A stretch of DNA of 64,000 nt, taken from positions 1,674,001 through 1,738,000 of the forward strand of contig NZ_CP047349.1 of the NCBI RefSeq assembly GCF_011045835.1, written 5' to 3'. The position numbers and the translations under genes were made by a program. This DNA comes from Proteus terrae subsp. cibarius. GTDB lineage: Bacteria > Pseudomonadota > Gammaproteobacteria > Enterobacterales > Enterobacteriaceae. The notes under the pieces are model-generated. The model was not told where the DNA came from. It saw only the letters and a program-made list of their open reading frames with translations, and ran no database searches. Below, piece by piece: positions 8,912 through 17,606 of the stretch. Every line of letters starts with the position of its first letter. The first letter of the stretch is position 1.

Positions 8912-10477
8912 ATGCGTTTAGAGATCACTTGTGAAGATCGCATCGGGTTAACCCGTGAATTATTAGATCTACTAGTATTAAAAAATATTGATTTACGTGG
9001 AATTGAAATATTTCCAATAGGCCTTATCTACCTGAATTTTTCACAGATTGATTTTGATATATTCCAACCGCTAATGGCGGAAATACGGCGAATAAATGGT
9101 GTTATCGATGTTCGGACGGTTGCATTTATGCCATCAGAACAAGAGCATCGAGCCATGTGGACACTGCTAGAATCTGTGCCAGTTCCGGTTTTTTCTATTA
9201 ATATTAAAGGCCAAATAAAATTACAAAATCCGGCAACTCGTCAACTGTTTGAATTGGATGCTAACGATAATAGCGAGAAATCATTCAATCAACTGATCCC
9301 TAGTTTTAATATTCATCGTTGGTTAGAACAAAAAGATCCTTCTGCTGAAATTATTCCTATCAATTTAAAAAAACAAAATTTTGATATGGAAATAGTACCT
9401 ATAAAACTTGCAGATGATAACCAATCTAATCATTGTGTTGGTGCGCTTATTTTATTGAAATATCGAGATGTTGTTCATGATCATTCAAAATTAATTGTCA
9501 GTGATAATCATGAGTTTGAGAAAATTATTGCTGTTAGTTCTCAAATGAAACAACTTGTTGAACGAGCCAAAAAAATGGCAAGAATGGATGCGCCACTATT
9601 ATTGGTGGGAGATACCGGTACAGGAAAAGATTTATTTGCTAAAGCCTGTCATTTCCTTAGTTCCCGTGCTAGAAATCCTTTTTTGGGGCTCAATTGTGCT
9701 TCAATGCCTGATGATGTCGTAGAAAGTGAGTTATTTGGTTATGCTGCAGGAGCTTACCCTAATGCTGTTGAAGGAAAAAAAGGTTTCTTCGAGCAGGCCG
9801 ACAGAGGAACCGTTTTACTTGATGAGATTGGTGAAATGTCGCCTCAAATGCAAATTAAGCTTCTACGTTTTTTAAATGATGGGACATTTCGTCGTGTAGG
9901 TGAGGAACGCGAGGTTAATGTCAATGTTCGCATTATTTGTGCAACGCAGAAAAATTTGTGGGAATTGGTACAAAAAGGGTTGTTTAGAGAAGATCTTTAT
10001 TATCGCCTGAATGTATTAACTTTAACTCTACCTCCGTTGCGAGAAAGAAAAGCCGATATTATGCCGTTAGCGATGCATTTTATTAACCAATATTGCATTG
10101 AGCAGCAAGCAACTAAACCTGCAATATCACCAGAGTTATCAGTTTATTTAACGCAATACGGTTGGCCTGGTAATGTTCGCCAATTAAGAAATACTGTTTA
10201 TCAAGCAATGGCGCAATTAGTAGGAAACACTCTACGAATTCAGGATATTACTTTACCTGAACATACAGATGAAGCTCTATTTGATGAGGATTTATTAGAA
10301 GGCTCATTAGATGAAATGACAAAACGCTTTGAGGCTTCAATTTTAACGCGCTTATATCGTGATTATCCAAGTACTCGGAAATTAGCAAAACGTTTAGGTA
10401 TTTCTCATACAGCGATTGCCAATAAACTGAGAGAATATAATCTAACAAATAAAAAGAACGAAAAGTCTGAAGGTTAA
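8912..10477 (+). CDS. tyrR: TyrR, aromatic amino acid regulator
   Basis: DNA-binding regulator of aromatic amino acid biosynthesis and transport that responds to tyrosine, phenylalanine and tryptophan; 521 aa (E. coli 513). Domains in order: ACT (about 1-75), PAS (about 80-125), AAA+ with Walker A GDTGTGKD at 233-240 and Walker B VLLDE at 301-305, and a C-terminal helix-turn-helix (about 485-512, TRKLAKRLGISHTAIANKL). The GAFTGA loop is degenerate (GAYPNA at 280-285), as known for TyrR, which works with sigma-70 rather than sigma-54. Start is an ATG with AAGAAGG nearby. tpx is convergent downstream, as in E. coli. Confidence 0.95.
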   Translation: MRLEITCEDRIGLTRELLDLLVLKNIDLRGIEIFPIGLIYLNFSQIDFDIFQPLMAEIRRINGVIDVRTVAFMPSEQEHRAMWTLLESVPVPVFSINIKGQIKLQNPATRQLFELDANDNSEKSFNQLIPSFNIHRWLEQKDPSAEIIPINLKKQNFDMEIVPIKLADDNQSNHCVGALILLKYRDVVHDHSKLIVSDNHEFEKIIAVSSQMKQLVERAKKMARMDAPLLLVGDTGTGKDLFAKACHFLSSRARNPFLGLNCASMPDDVVESELFGYAAGAYPNAVEGKKGFFEQADRGTVLLDEIGEMSPQMQIKLLRFLNDGTFRRVGEEREVNVNVRIICATQKNLWELVQKGLFREDLYYRLNVLTLTLPPLRERKADIMPLAMHFINQYCIEQQATKPAISPELSVYLTQYGWPGNVRQLRNTVYQAMAQLVGNTLRIQDITLPEHTDEALFDEDLLEGSLDEMTKRFEASILTRLYRDYPSTRKLAKRLGISHTAIANKLREYNLTNKKNEKSEG

Positions 10478-10502
10478 TTTGGCTGTAGGATTTTGTGCAT
10501 AA

Positions 10503-10536
10503 TAAAAATAGACGAGCATAATGCCCGTCTATTTTT
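10503..10536. terminator. Bidirectional terminator between tyrR and tpx
   Basis: Stem AAAATAGACG / CGTCTATTTT flanked by A and T runs on both sides; serves the convergent tyrR and tpx genes. Confidence 0.85.
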
Positions 10537-10545
10537 CTATCAGTA

Positions 10546-11049
10546 TTATTTTAATGCGTTTAATGCATCATCATAATTTGGTTCAGTTGTGATTTCATCA
10601 ACTAACTGGGTGTAGATAACGGTGTTATTTTCATCTAAAACAATTACAGCACGGCTTGTTAAGCCTGCTAATGGGCCTGATGCAATTGCAACACCGTAAT
10701 TTTCTTTGAATTCAGCACCACGCATTGTAGATAATGTCACAACGTTGTCTAAGCCTTCTGCGCCACAAAAACGTGCTTGAGCAAAAGGTAAATCAGCTGA
10801 AATACATAAAACAACGGTATTATTTAATTCATTTGCAACTTTATTAAATTGGCGAACACTTGCAGCACAAACACCGGTATCTACACTTGGGAAAATATTT
10901 AGAACTTTACGTTTACCTGTAAAATTCGCTAAAGAAACATCATTAAGATCTTTACCAACAAGAGAGAAATCTGCAGCTTTTTGGCCTACTGCTGGGAAAT
11001 TACCCGCTAGTGCCACTGCATTTCCTTGTAAAGTAACTTGATGTGCCAT
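10546..11049 (-). CDS. tpx: Tpx, thiol peroxidase (atypical 2-Cys peroxiredoxin)
   Basis: Periplasm/cytosol thiol peroxidase that reduces hydroperoxides with thioredoxin; 167 aa (E. coli 168). The peroxidatic cysteine is C61 in [15 protein letters not shown] and the resolving cysteine is C95 in ARFCGAEG, the exact Tpx pattern. The active-site T/R set is present (T58, R66). Convergent with tyrR, divergent from mppA. A perfect 8-bp dyad at 11099-11120 lies in its promoter region. Confidence 0.96.
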   Translation of the reverse strand: MAHQVTLQGNAVALAGNFPAVGQKAADFSLVGKDLNDVSLANFTGKRKVLNIFPSVDTGVCAASVRQFNKVANELNNTVVLCISADLPFAQARFCGAEGLDNVVTLSTMRGAEFKENYGVAIASGPLAGLTSRAVIVLDENNTVIYTQLVDEITTEPNYDDALNALK

Positions 11050-11098
11050 TGTTGTTCTCCTTTATTAGTTGTCAGACTAACTGTTATTAATACTCATT

Positions 11099-11120
11099 AT
11101 TAACGATAATTCTCGTTAAT
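11099..11120. promoter_or_regulatory. Perfect dyad in the tpx-mppA divergent region
   Basis: ATTAACGA-N6-TCGTTAAT, two perfect 8-bp arms, about 50 bp upstream of the tpx ATG and 153 bp upstream of mppA. The symmetry suggests a binding site for a dimeric regulator; I cannot name the protein. Confidence 0.5.
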
Positions 11121-11272
11121 GCTTAACCATTATTAAAATTTGCCACTATTGGCATAGTCATCACTAAAAACATAAAAATTTATAAAATATTTGTAATCAG
11201 TGATTGTGCCTTTTTATCAGGCTCTTATAATTATGCAGTTCATTCTCATACAGATTACAGGACGAAACAGAC

Positions 11273-12892
11273 ATGCGCAAAATATTCGTCATCTCATGTG
11301 CACTTGTCGTTCAAGGATTGCTCACATCACAGGTAAATGCGGCAGTAGTCCCTGCAGGAACGATACTCGATAAAAAGCAAGAAGTGGTTCGACATTTAAA
11401 AGATGAGCCTGCATCACTCGATCCTATTAATGCAGTAGGGTTAACAGAAGCTCAAGTGCAACGTGATTTGTTTGAAGGGTTGACGATAGAAGATGAGTAT
11501 GGACGTCCCATTCCGGGAGTTGCTCAGAGTTGGCGCACAGAAGATAATCGCGTGTGGATCTTCACTTTACGTGATAATGCAAAATGGTCTAATGGTGAAA
11601 AAGTAACAGCCACAGATTTTGTCTATAGTTGGCAAAGGTTGGTCGACCCTAAAAATCTTTCACCTTTTGCATGGTATGCCTCACTCGCATCGATTGAAAA
11701 TGCACAAAAAATTATTGATGGAGAATTAAAACCAACATCATTAGGTGTAGAAGCGATTGATGAAAAAACACTAAAAGTTACGTTAGAACGACCAGTTTCT
11801 TATTTTCCAAATTTGACGACTAATTTTTCGTTATATCCTGTACCTCATCATAGTATTGAAAAACATGGCGCTGAGTGGGTCAAAGTTGGCAATTTAGTCG
11901 GAAATGGGGCTTTTGTTTTAAAAGACAGAGTCGTTAATGAGAAGATTGTATTAACGCCAAATCCTTATTATTGGGATCATAAAAATACAGTATTAACTAA
12001 AGTCACTTTTGTACCTATTAATCATGAATCACATGCGACTAAACGTTATTTAGCTGGTGATATTGATATTACAGAGTCGTTCCCGAAAAATTTATATCAT
12101 AAATTAATGAAAGATATTCCTAATGAGGTTTATATTCCTGACCAGTTAGGAACTTATTATTATGCTTTTAATACTCAATCAGGGCCAACAAAAGATATTC
12201 GTGTACGTAAAGCGTTAGCGATGGCGATAGATAGAAAAATTATCACTGATAAAGTATTAGGAACAGGGGAGAAATCAGCAAACCGTTTCACACCTGATGT
12301 AACGGCGGGCTTTACCCCAGAACCTACAATTTATGATAAATACAATCAAGATGAATTAGACAGTCAGGCTAAGATCTTGTTAGCGGCAGCTGGATATGGC
12401 CCTCATAATCCATTAACTCTCTCATTGCTATACAATAATTCAGAGAATCATCAGAAAATTGCTATTGCAGTTGCTTCTATGTGGAAGAAAAAATTAGGAG
12501 TGAAAGTCGAATTACGTAATCAGGAATGGAAAACATATATTGATAGCCGAAATTCAGGAGATTTTGATGTTATAAGGGCATCATGGATTGGTGACTATAA
12601 TGAGCCTTCTACTTTTTTAAGCCTATTAGGTTCTAAACACACCGGTAATATCTCTAAATATCAGAATAAGCAATATGATGAAGTGTTAACCTTATCTAGT
12701 ATGGCTATTGATACAAATGAGCGAAATAGTTTGTATAATCGTGCTGAACAAATAATTGCTGAAGATGCACCAATAGCACCTATTTATCAATATACAAATG
12801 GGCGATTAATAAAGCCGTGGTTAAAAGGCTACCCAATTAAGAATCCAGAAGATGTTGCATATAGCCATACGCTTTATATTCTGAAGCACTAA
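11273..12892 (+). CDS. mppA: MppA, murein peptide-binding periplasmic protein
   Basis: Periplasmic binding protein that delivers murein tripeptide (L-Ala-D-Glu-mDap) to the Opp permease; 539 aa (E. coli 537). Signal peptide about 1-23 (cut after VNA). The body matches E. coli MppA closely across its whole length, e.g. RHLKDEPASLDPINAVGL, NPEDVAYSHTLYILKH at the C-terminus and WKTYIDSRNSGDFDVIRASW. It lies beside tpx, near the E. coli order (tpx, ycjG, mpaA, ycjY, ycjZ, mppA). OppA itself is a close paralogue, but the end-to-end similarity and location favour MppA. A -10-like TTATAAT lies at about 11225. Confidence 0.9.
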   Translation: MRKIFVISCALVVQGLLTSQVNAAVVPAGTILDKKQEVVRHLKDEPASLDPINAVGLTEAQVQRDLFEGLTIEDEYGRPIPGVAQSWRTEDNRVWIFTLRDNAKWSNGEKVTATDFVYSWQRLVDPKNLSPFAWYASLASIENAQKIIDGELKPTSLGVEAIDEKTLKVTLERPVSYFPNLTTNFSLYPVPHHSIEKHGAEWVKVGNLVGNGAFVLKDRVVNEKIVLTPNPYYWDHKNTVLTKVTFVPINHESHATKRYLAGDIDITESFPKNLYHKLMKDIPNEVYIPDQLGTYYYAFNTQSGPTKDIRVRKALAMAIDRKIITDKVLGTGEKSANRFTPDVTAGFTPEPTIYDKYNQDELDSQAKILLAAAGYGPHNPLTLSLLYNNSENHQKIAIAVASMWKKKLGVKVELRNQEWKTYIDSRNSGDFDVIRASWIGDYNEPSTFLSLLGSKHTGNISKYQNKQYDEVLTLSSMAIDTNERNSLYNRAEQIIAEDAPIAPIYQYTNGRLIKPWLKGYPIKNPEDVAYSHTLYILKH

Positions 12893-12920
12893 CATAGAAA
12901 CTAAATTAAAAGTTTAAATT

Positions 12921-12958
12921 ATGCCTCAAAGTTAATATCTATTTTGGGGCATTTTTTT
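12921..12958 (+). terminator. Terminator of mppA
   Basis: Stem ATGCCTCAAA / TTTTGGGGCAT followed by seven T, 28 bp after the stop codon. Confidence 0.85.
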
Positions 12959-13062
12959 ATTTTATGTACAAATAGAATGTAAAGGTGTTGTGATTTACAC
13001 GTTAGCATGTATCAATAATAAGAAAAATAAAGAAGTATGAGAAAATAGTAGAGAGTATCAAT

Positions 13063-13089
13063 AAAAAAAGAACCCCTTTAAAAAAGGGG
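13063..13089 (-). terminator. Distal terminator downstream of the Ail-like gene
   Basis: On the minus strand, CCCCTTT / AAAGGGG with a 3-base loop followed by T-rich sequence ending in TTTTTTT. It would act as a backup to the terminator at 13207. Confidence 0.6.
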
Positions 13090-13206
13090 CGTAGCAAAGT
13101 AAAGCAGGGTGATTTATTGTCTGGATATAAATTATATTTTTAAGGCTTTCTTTGCACGCTTTTTATTGTATCTAACTGTTACAGTGATTAATAAAATATT
13201 TATAAC

Positions 13207-13237
13207 AAAAAAATCCCTCTGTTATAAAAACAGAAGG
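13207..13237 (-). terminator. Proximal terminator downstream of the Ail-like gene
   Basis: On the minus strand, stem CCTTCTGT / ACAGAGGG (one G-T pair) followed by seven T. No gene ends close by, so it terminates a long 3' tail of the gene at 13486 or an unrecognised minus-strand RNA. Confidence 0.65.
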
Positions 13238-13485
13238 AGACTCAAAAGGAATAAACATTGCAAGAGTTATGTTAATACATTTTTATGGCATTGTTTTGAC
13301 TAATTGTGCAATGTGCTTGATGTTAAATATTATGCCTTGCTTTATTTATAGATATAAATACTTACTTGTAATAAAATCTAATGTATTTATCATGGTGTTT
13401 GAGCCACTTAAAAGTAGAGCTATCTATTCATTTTTCTTTATTATTAAATAAAATTACGGGTTATCAATATTTATTAGAAAGTCGT

Positions 13486-14046
13486 CTAAAAACGGAATCC
13501 TAGAGATAATTGTAAAACACTTAATTCAAGATGTCGCTTATTTGCTGTGGTATCAGAGTAAAGATAGCCCAAGCTAAACGAGATATTCTTAACAGGATTA
13601 TAATCGATGCCAATTTGACCAATTACACTTGTTGTATTTACAATATGAGAATCTGTTGTATTTATTTTAGGGTGATGTTTGTCTTCCTGATATTTTAATT
13701 TATTAGGACCCAATTGAGCATAAACAGAAATTTCAGGTGTTATTCTATAAGTTGGGCCGATTAATAGGCCTGTGGTTTTGGTTCGGTATTTTATTGTTGA
13801 TGGTGTAGTAAAGCGAGGATCAATAAAATATTCTTTATGATTTGTATTTAAACGCAGTAGAGAAATTAATATTCCCCAAGTGTTTTCTGTTTCATATCGA
13901 TAACTGATTATCTCTCCTTTTGCTGTGTTACCTTTTATTTTGCCGTAAATATAACCCGCAGAGAGGGTATGTGTTTTATCATAGGCATGTAATGTAGAAG
14001 AATAAGATAAAGCAAAGCTAATTAAAATAAGGGCTGATTTATTCAT
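13486..14046 (-). CDS. Ail/Lom/OmpX-family outer-membrane protein (copy 1)
   Basis: Predicted eight-stranded outer-membrane beta-barrel, 186 aa. Signal peptide about residues 1-21 (MNKSALILISFALSYSSTLHA). The mature part shows alternating polar/hydrophobic strands, the family pattern TLSAGYIYGKI at the start, LLIGPTYRITPEISVYAQLG in the middle and the barrel-closing C-terminus LSLGFRF with final phenylalanine recognised by Bam. Family members in Yersinia and Salmonella act in adhesion, invasion or serum resistance; the role here is not shown. A second, diverged member lies at 20154. Confidence 0.8.
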   Translation of the reverse strand: MNKSALILISFALSYSSTLHAYDKTHTLSAGYIYGKIKGNTAKGEIISYRYETENTWGILISLLRLNTNHKEYFIDPRFTTPSTIKYRTKTTGLLIGPTYRITPEISVYAQLGPNKLKYQEDKHHPKINTTDSHIVNTTSVIGQIGIDYNPVKNISFSLGYLYSDTTANKRHLELSVLQLSLGFRF

Positions 14047-14327
14047 TGTAGGGTTTCTATGTTGATGTGTAGAACGCTATTTTTAGTAAAATAAATGTTG
14101 ATTTCAATATTAATTGATTGAAATTACTCTTAAAAAAAGTTTGTGTGCTTATTTTTAAACTCAATAAGAATAAAATTATTATAACTAGCTAATTATTAAT
14201 AATTTTAAGTGGTGATATAATGAGGCATTATTATTTAAATGGAAGGTAGCGGAAATTGAGTGTAATAGGTGAAAATACTCACAATAAGTTTTAATACCTA
14301 TTGTGAGCTAGATTTTAGTGCAGCGTT

Positions 14328-14669
14328 TTATTTCTTATCTACAACTTCAATTAGTGTATATTTCACACTTGGTGCATCTGCTGGAGGGTTAGGAATATCT
14401 GTAACATTAACTTTTAATGTGTATTCAGTACCTACTTTATATTCAAAACCATCAATATTTTGATAGAACAGCGACCATTCGCCAGAAGGTAACTCTTTCA
14501 CCTTCATACACTTCATTGGTGCCACACCAACACAATCATACAGTTGTGAATCTACTAGAAGCGTTTTTGTTGTTCCCGTAGTTGGGGTTGTATTTGCACT
14601 TTTAGTTGAAGTTGAATCATTGCATCCAGCTAAAAGCAAAAATAAAGGAATAGCGATAAATTTTTTCAT
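14328..14669 (-). CDS. DUF4377 lipoprotein
   Basis: 113-aa predicted lipoprotein. I start it at the internal ATG (14669), preceded by AGG at reasonable spacing, because this gives a proper lipoprotein signal MKKFIAIPLFLLLAGC with cysteine 16 as the acylated residue; the longer frame adds 19 non-signal residues. After a Ser/Thr-rich linker the DUF4377 domain follows (VDSQLYDCVGVAPMKCMKVK, then FEYKVGTEYTLKV and PPADAPSVKYTLIEV). In other proteins this domain accompanies HslJ/META heat-shock domains; its function is unknown. Single gene, minus strand. Confidence 0.75.
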   Translation of the reverse strand: MKKFIAIPLFLLLAGCNDSTSTKSANTTPTTGTTKTLLVDSQLYDCVGVAPMKCMKVKELPSGEWSLFYQNIDGFEYKVGTEYTLKVNVTDIPNPPADAPSVKYTLIEVVDKK

Positions 14670-15043
14670 ATTGATGACCTGATTTTTAGGGTGCAATAAG
14701 TGCATTAAAGAATATTTAGTATACACCAGACAGATAATTATTATAAATTACAGCAGGTAATTTTTTCCCTATAAATAAGTTACCTGTTGTTACTCTAAGT
14801 ATTAATATCCTATCGTAACTATCAGTATTTAATTTAGTGTAATAATCCTAAAGTGATGAAGATTAATAGAAGTTTTAGATGAATTAAACAAAAATAGCGT
14901 TGATATACAGATAACTAGAAAAAAGTATAGAATAACAGCTCAAAACATAGCGTTATAAAATGAAGGTAGATCAATCATATTTGACAGTTGAGCATTGAGT
15001 TCAAGTATTACCTTTAAAAAGCAAAAGTTATGGAGGAAGCTAA
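14670..15043. other. Intergenic region before zntB
   Basis: About 370 bp of AT-rich DNA between the divergent DUF4377 lipoprotein gene and zntB; it must hold both promoters. Nothing else recognisable was seen. Confidence 0.5.
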
Positions 15044-16027
15044 GTGAAAACAATTAATGACTCTGTTATACAAGATTCAGATGCTATTTACACAGCACAA
15101 CTTAATGGGCATGGAGGCGCAACAGAAATCACAGCGGAGACTGTAGCAACAAATGAAAACCCATACTGGGTGCACTTAGATTATCGTAAACCACAAAGTG
15201 CTCAATGGATACAAGAGACAGAGCTACTTCCACCTATTGCTAAAGATATATTGCTTGCAGAGAACGTCAGACCAAAAGCACAACGCATTGGTGAAGGTAT
15301 CGTTATCAATCTGCAAACAATTAATAATAATCCTAATGATCGACCTGATGAGCTTGTTGCTTTTAGAATTTATATTAACAGTCAAACAATCGTTTCAAGC
15401 CGTCACCGCAGAGTTAATTCTGTAGATTCTGTTATTCATACTTTAGAACTAGGTAATGGTCCTGAAAATAGTGGTGATTGGCTAATTACGATGGCTGATG
15501 CTGTGACTGATGAAATAGGCGAATTTGTTGAGACTCTACATGACCAATTAATTGAATTGGAAGATATGATCCTCGACCAACAAATACCCGCGAGAGGTGA
15601 ACTCGCATTATTAAGAAAGCAGTTGATAGTTTTACGTCGCTATATGGCGCCTCAGCGAGATGTATTCTCAAGACTCTCTATTGAGAAATTACCGTGGATG
15701 AGTGATAGCGATAGAGTTACGATGTTAGAAATTTCAGAAAGGCTTTCTCGACGTTTAGAGGATTTGGATAGTAGTATTTCTCGTACCGCGGTGATTGCTG
15801 ACGAAATAACATCAATGATGGCTGATGCGATGAATAGACGTACTTATACGATGTCGCTAATGGCGATGTTATTTTTACCAACAACATTTCTAACAGGGCT
15901 ATTTGGTGTCAATTTAGGTGGAATACCCGGAAATGAGTTTCCTTATGGTTTTACTATCTTTTGTTTATCTCTCTTTGTTTTGATTGTGATTGTTACTTGG
16001 TGGTTAAAGCGTAGTAGATGGTTGTAA
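15044..16027 (+). CDS. zntB: ZntB, CorA-family zinc transporter
   Basis: Inner-membrane pentameric zinc transporter of the CorA (2-TM-GxN) family, 327 aa as in E. coli. A long cytoplasmic N-terminal funnel domain leads to two C-terminal membrane helices (about 268-290 and 300-322) with the pore motif GVN at the end of the first (FLTGLFGVNLGGIPG). The start is GTG, chosen for the strong GGAGGA site seven bases upstream and the match to E. coli. Followed by fnrS and ttcA, the E. coli neighbourhood without dbpA. Confidence 0.95.
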   Translation: MKTINDSVIQDSDAIYTAQLNGHGGATEITAETVATNENPYWVHLDYRKPQSAQWIQETELLPPIAKDILLAENVRPKAQRIGEGIVINLQTINNNPNDRPDELVAFRIYINSQTIVSSRHRRVNSVDSVIHTLELGNGPENSGDWLITMADAVTDEIGEFVETLHDQLIELEDMILDQQIPARGELALLRKQLIVLRRYMAPQRDVFSRLSIEKLPWMSDSDRVTMLEISERLSRRLEDLDSSISRTAVIADEITSMMADAMNRRTYTMSLMAMLFLPTTFLTGLFGVNLGGIPGNEFPYGFTIFCLSLFVLIVIVTWWLKRSRWL

Positions 16028-16084
16028 ATTTTCAGCAAATTAATCGTAACTAAATGGATTTAAAAAAGAATTCTCTAGCCCTGT

Positions 16085-16098
16085 TTGAGATATATCAA
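16085..16098. promoter_or_regulatory. FNR box of fnrS
   Basis: TTGAG-ATAT-ATCAA matches the FNR consensus TTGAT-N4-ATCAA with one difference. Its centre (16091.5) is about 42 bases before the predicted fnrS start at 16134, the class II activator position, and a -10 element TATAAC lies at 16124-16129. Anaerobic activation of fnrS by FNR is established in E. coli. Confidence 0.88.
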
Positions 16099-16133
16099 TT
16101 TTTTAAAATAGAACATCTGGCATTATAACTCTC

Positions 16134-16259
16134 GCAGGTGAATACAACGTTGAGCGATGAACGTTGTGCTCCATAATTGTAGTTTTTCTCATATTGAGTT
16201 CTTAATACAGAATAATTGACCATTATTACACCGATGTTTATTAACATCGGTTTTTTTTT
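16134..16259 (+). ncRNA. fnrS: FnrS, anaerobically induced small RNA
   Basis: Hfq-dependent sRNA made under anoxia that represses genes for aerobic functions (in E. coli e.g. sodB, maeA, cydDC, gpmA). The 5' end GCAGGTGAATACAACGTTGA and the following GCGATGAACGTTGTGCTCCA closely match E. coli FnrS, including the target-pairing segments. It ends with stem CCGATGTT/AACATCGG (16231-16250) and nine T. It lies between zntB and ttcA, the same locus as in E. coli, with an FNR box at the right distance. Length about 125 nt. Confidence 0.93.
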
Positions 16260-16291
16260 GCTTAAATTTACTGTGGGATATTATTTAGTCA

Positions 16292-16324
16292 TAAAAATCC
16301 TAAGCCCCGAATGCAAGGCTTAGG
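16292..16324 (-). terminator. Terminator of ttcA
   Basis: On the minus strand, stem CCTAAGCC / GGCTTAGG with a 10-base loop followed by ATTTTTA, 10 bp beyond the ttcA stop. Confidence 0.8.
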
Positions 16325-16334
16325 AGATAGTGCA

Positions 16335-17258
16335 TTATTTCACTTCAACAATATCGAGTTTATTTTGGCTAAAGTCAGGACGTTCATCATCTTCTTCTTG
16401 GAACATCACTGGAACGGTGGGAATATCGTCTTTATCAAAAGCTAAGTCGCCACCATTAATGACTTCATCACCATGTTTGATATTTACAAAATCGAATAAT
16501 TGAGTATCACATAAATGTGATGGGACAATATTTTGAGTTGCTCTAAACATAGTTTCAATACGACCAGGATAACGTTTATCCCAATCTCTTAGCATCTCTT
16601 TAATCACTTGGCGCTGAAGATTAGGTTGTGAGCCACAAAGATTGCATGGAATAATTGGGAATTGTTTAGCTTGCGCGAAACGCTCAATATCTTTTTCACG
16701 AGCGTAAGCTAGAGGACGAATAACGATTTGTTTGCCATCATCACTCATTAATTTAGGTGGCATACCTTTAAGCTTGCCACCATAGAACATATTTAAAAAT
16801 AATGTTTCTAAAATATCATCACGATGGTGTCCTAAAGCAATTTTAGTTGCACCAACTTCTGTTGCTGTGCGATATAAAATACCACGACGTAAACGTGAGC
16901 ATAAAGAGCAGGTTGTTTTACCTTCAGGAATAATATCTTTAACGATCCCATAGGTATTCTCTTCAACAATTTTATATTCCACACCAAGCTCATTTAAATA
17001 CTCAGGTAGAATATGCTCAGGGAATCCGGGTTGTTTTTGGTCTAAATTGACTGCAATAAGCGAAAAGCTAATTGGCGCACTTTTTTGCAGATTCATTAAG
17101 ATAGAAAGTAGCGTGTAGCTATCTTTACCACCAGAAAGGCAGACCATGATTTTATCGCCATCTTCAATCATATTAAAGTCAGCGATAGCTTGCCCAACAT
17201 CGCGGCGTAAGCGTTTTTGTAGTTTGTTGAAATTATACTGCTCTTTTGGGATGCTCAT
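16335..17258 (-). CDS. ttcA: TtcA, tRNA 2-thiocytidine(32) synthetase
   Basis: Adds sulfur to cytidine 32 of certain tRNAs, using ATP, an Fe-S cluster and cysteine-derived sulfur; cytosolic; 307 aa (E. coli 311). PP-loop SGGKDS at residues 42-47; cluster-binding cysteines C117 and C120 ([10 protein letters not shown]) and C205/C208 (IPCNLCGS), the TtcA signature. [16 protein letters not shown] is the conserved ATP-site segment. Single gene with its own terminator at 16292. Confidence 0.97.
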   Translation of the reverse strand: MSIPKEQYNFNKLQKRLRRDVGQAIADFNMIEDGDKIMVCLSGGKDSYTLLSILMNLQKSAPISFSLIAVNLDQKQPGFPEHILPEYLNELGVEYKIVEENTYGIVKDIIPEGKTTCSLCSRLRRGILYRTATEVGATKIALGHHRDDILETLFLNMFYGGKLKGMPPKLMSDDGKQIVIRPLAYAREKDIERFAQAKQFPIIPCNLCGSQPNLQRQVIKEMLRDWDKRYPGRIETMFRATQNIVPSHLCDTQLFDFVNIKHGDEVINGGDLAFDKDDIPTVPVMFQEEDDERPDFSQNKLDIVEVK

Positions 17259-17606
17259 TTTTTACGGTTCTATATCGTTGCTGATTATTCTGTAACTTGC
17301 TAACCAAGGCTTTGTTCTTCGCTGTTTTGATACCTTAATAACATGATAAATCAATAAAATATCTTATAGGCTCAAATGATAAGTTGTGTGAAAAACAAAG
17401 TTATTTATGGCAAGAAAATTGATAAGTCAACAATGATACCAGATGGTAGGGTGGTTTCGATATAGATAACTACAGTTAAGCGCTTTCAAGGTGGTAAAAA
17501 GTAAGAAGTAATAGCCTTATATAAATAGAATAAGGCTATTAAACTTTTGTATTACTAGGAGATTGGCAATCAGTATAGGACTTAATCAGGCGTCAATTAC
17601 TAAAAT
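17259..17606. other. Intergenic region between leuE and ttcA
   Basis: About 350 bp. It contains the ttcA promoter (minus strand) and, at its far end, a 10-bp hairpin at 17510-17540 that probably ends leuE. No gene or repeat seen. Confidence 0.5.
17510..17540 (-). terminator. Probable terminator of leuE
   Basis: Perfect 10-bp stem AATAGCCTTA / TAAGGCTATT with an 11-base loop, about 70 bp after the leuE stop; minus-strand flank is T-rich but not a clean T-run. Confidence 0.5.

Larger units (their letters stand above)
12959..13485. other. Intergenic region with two minus-strand terminators
   Basis: About 530 bp between mppA and the Ail-like gene. Two small plus-strand reading frames exist here (near 13109 and 13269), but they have poor ribosome sites and low-complexity products, so I do not call them. 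The region contains two terminator hairpins facing the minus strand (13063-13089 and 13207-13237), giving the Ail-like gene at 13486 a 3' untranslated region of about 250-420 nt. Confidence 0.6.

Noticed and set aside
13109..13451. Two short plus-strand frames after mppA
   Set aside because: AT-rich, poor ribosome sites and low-complexity products; they also cover minus-strand terminators.
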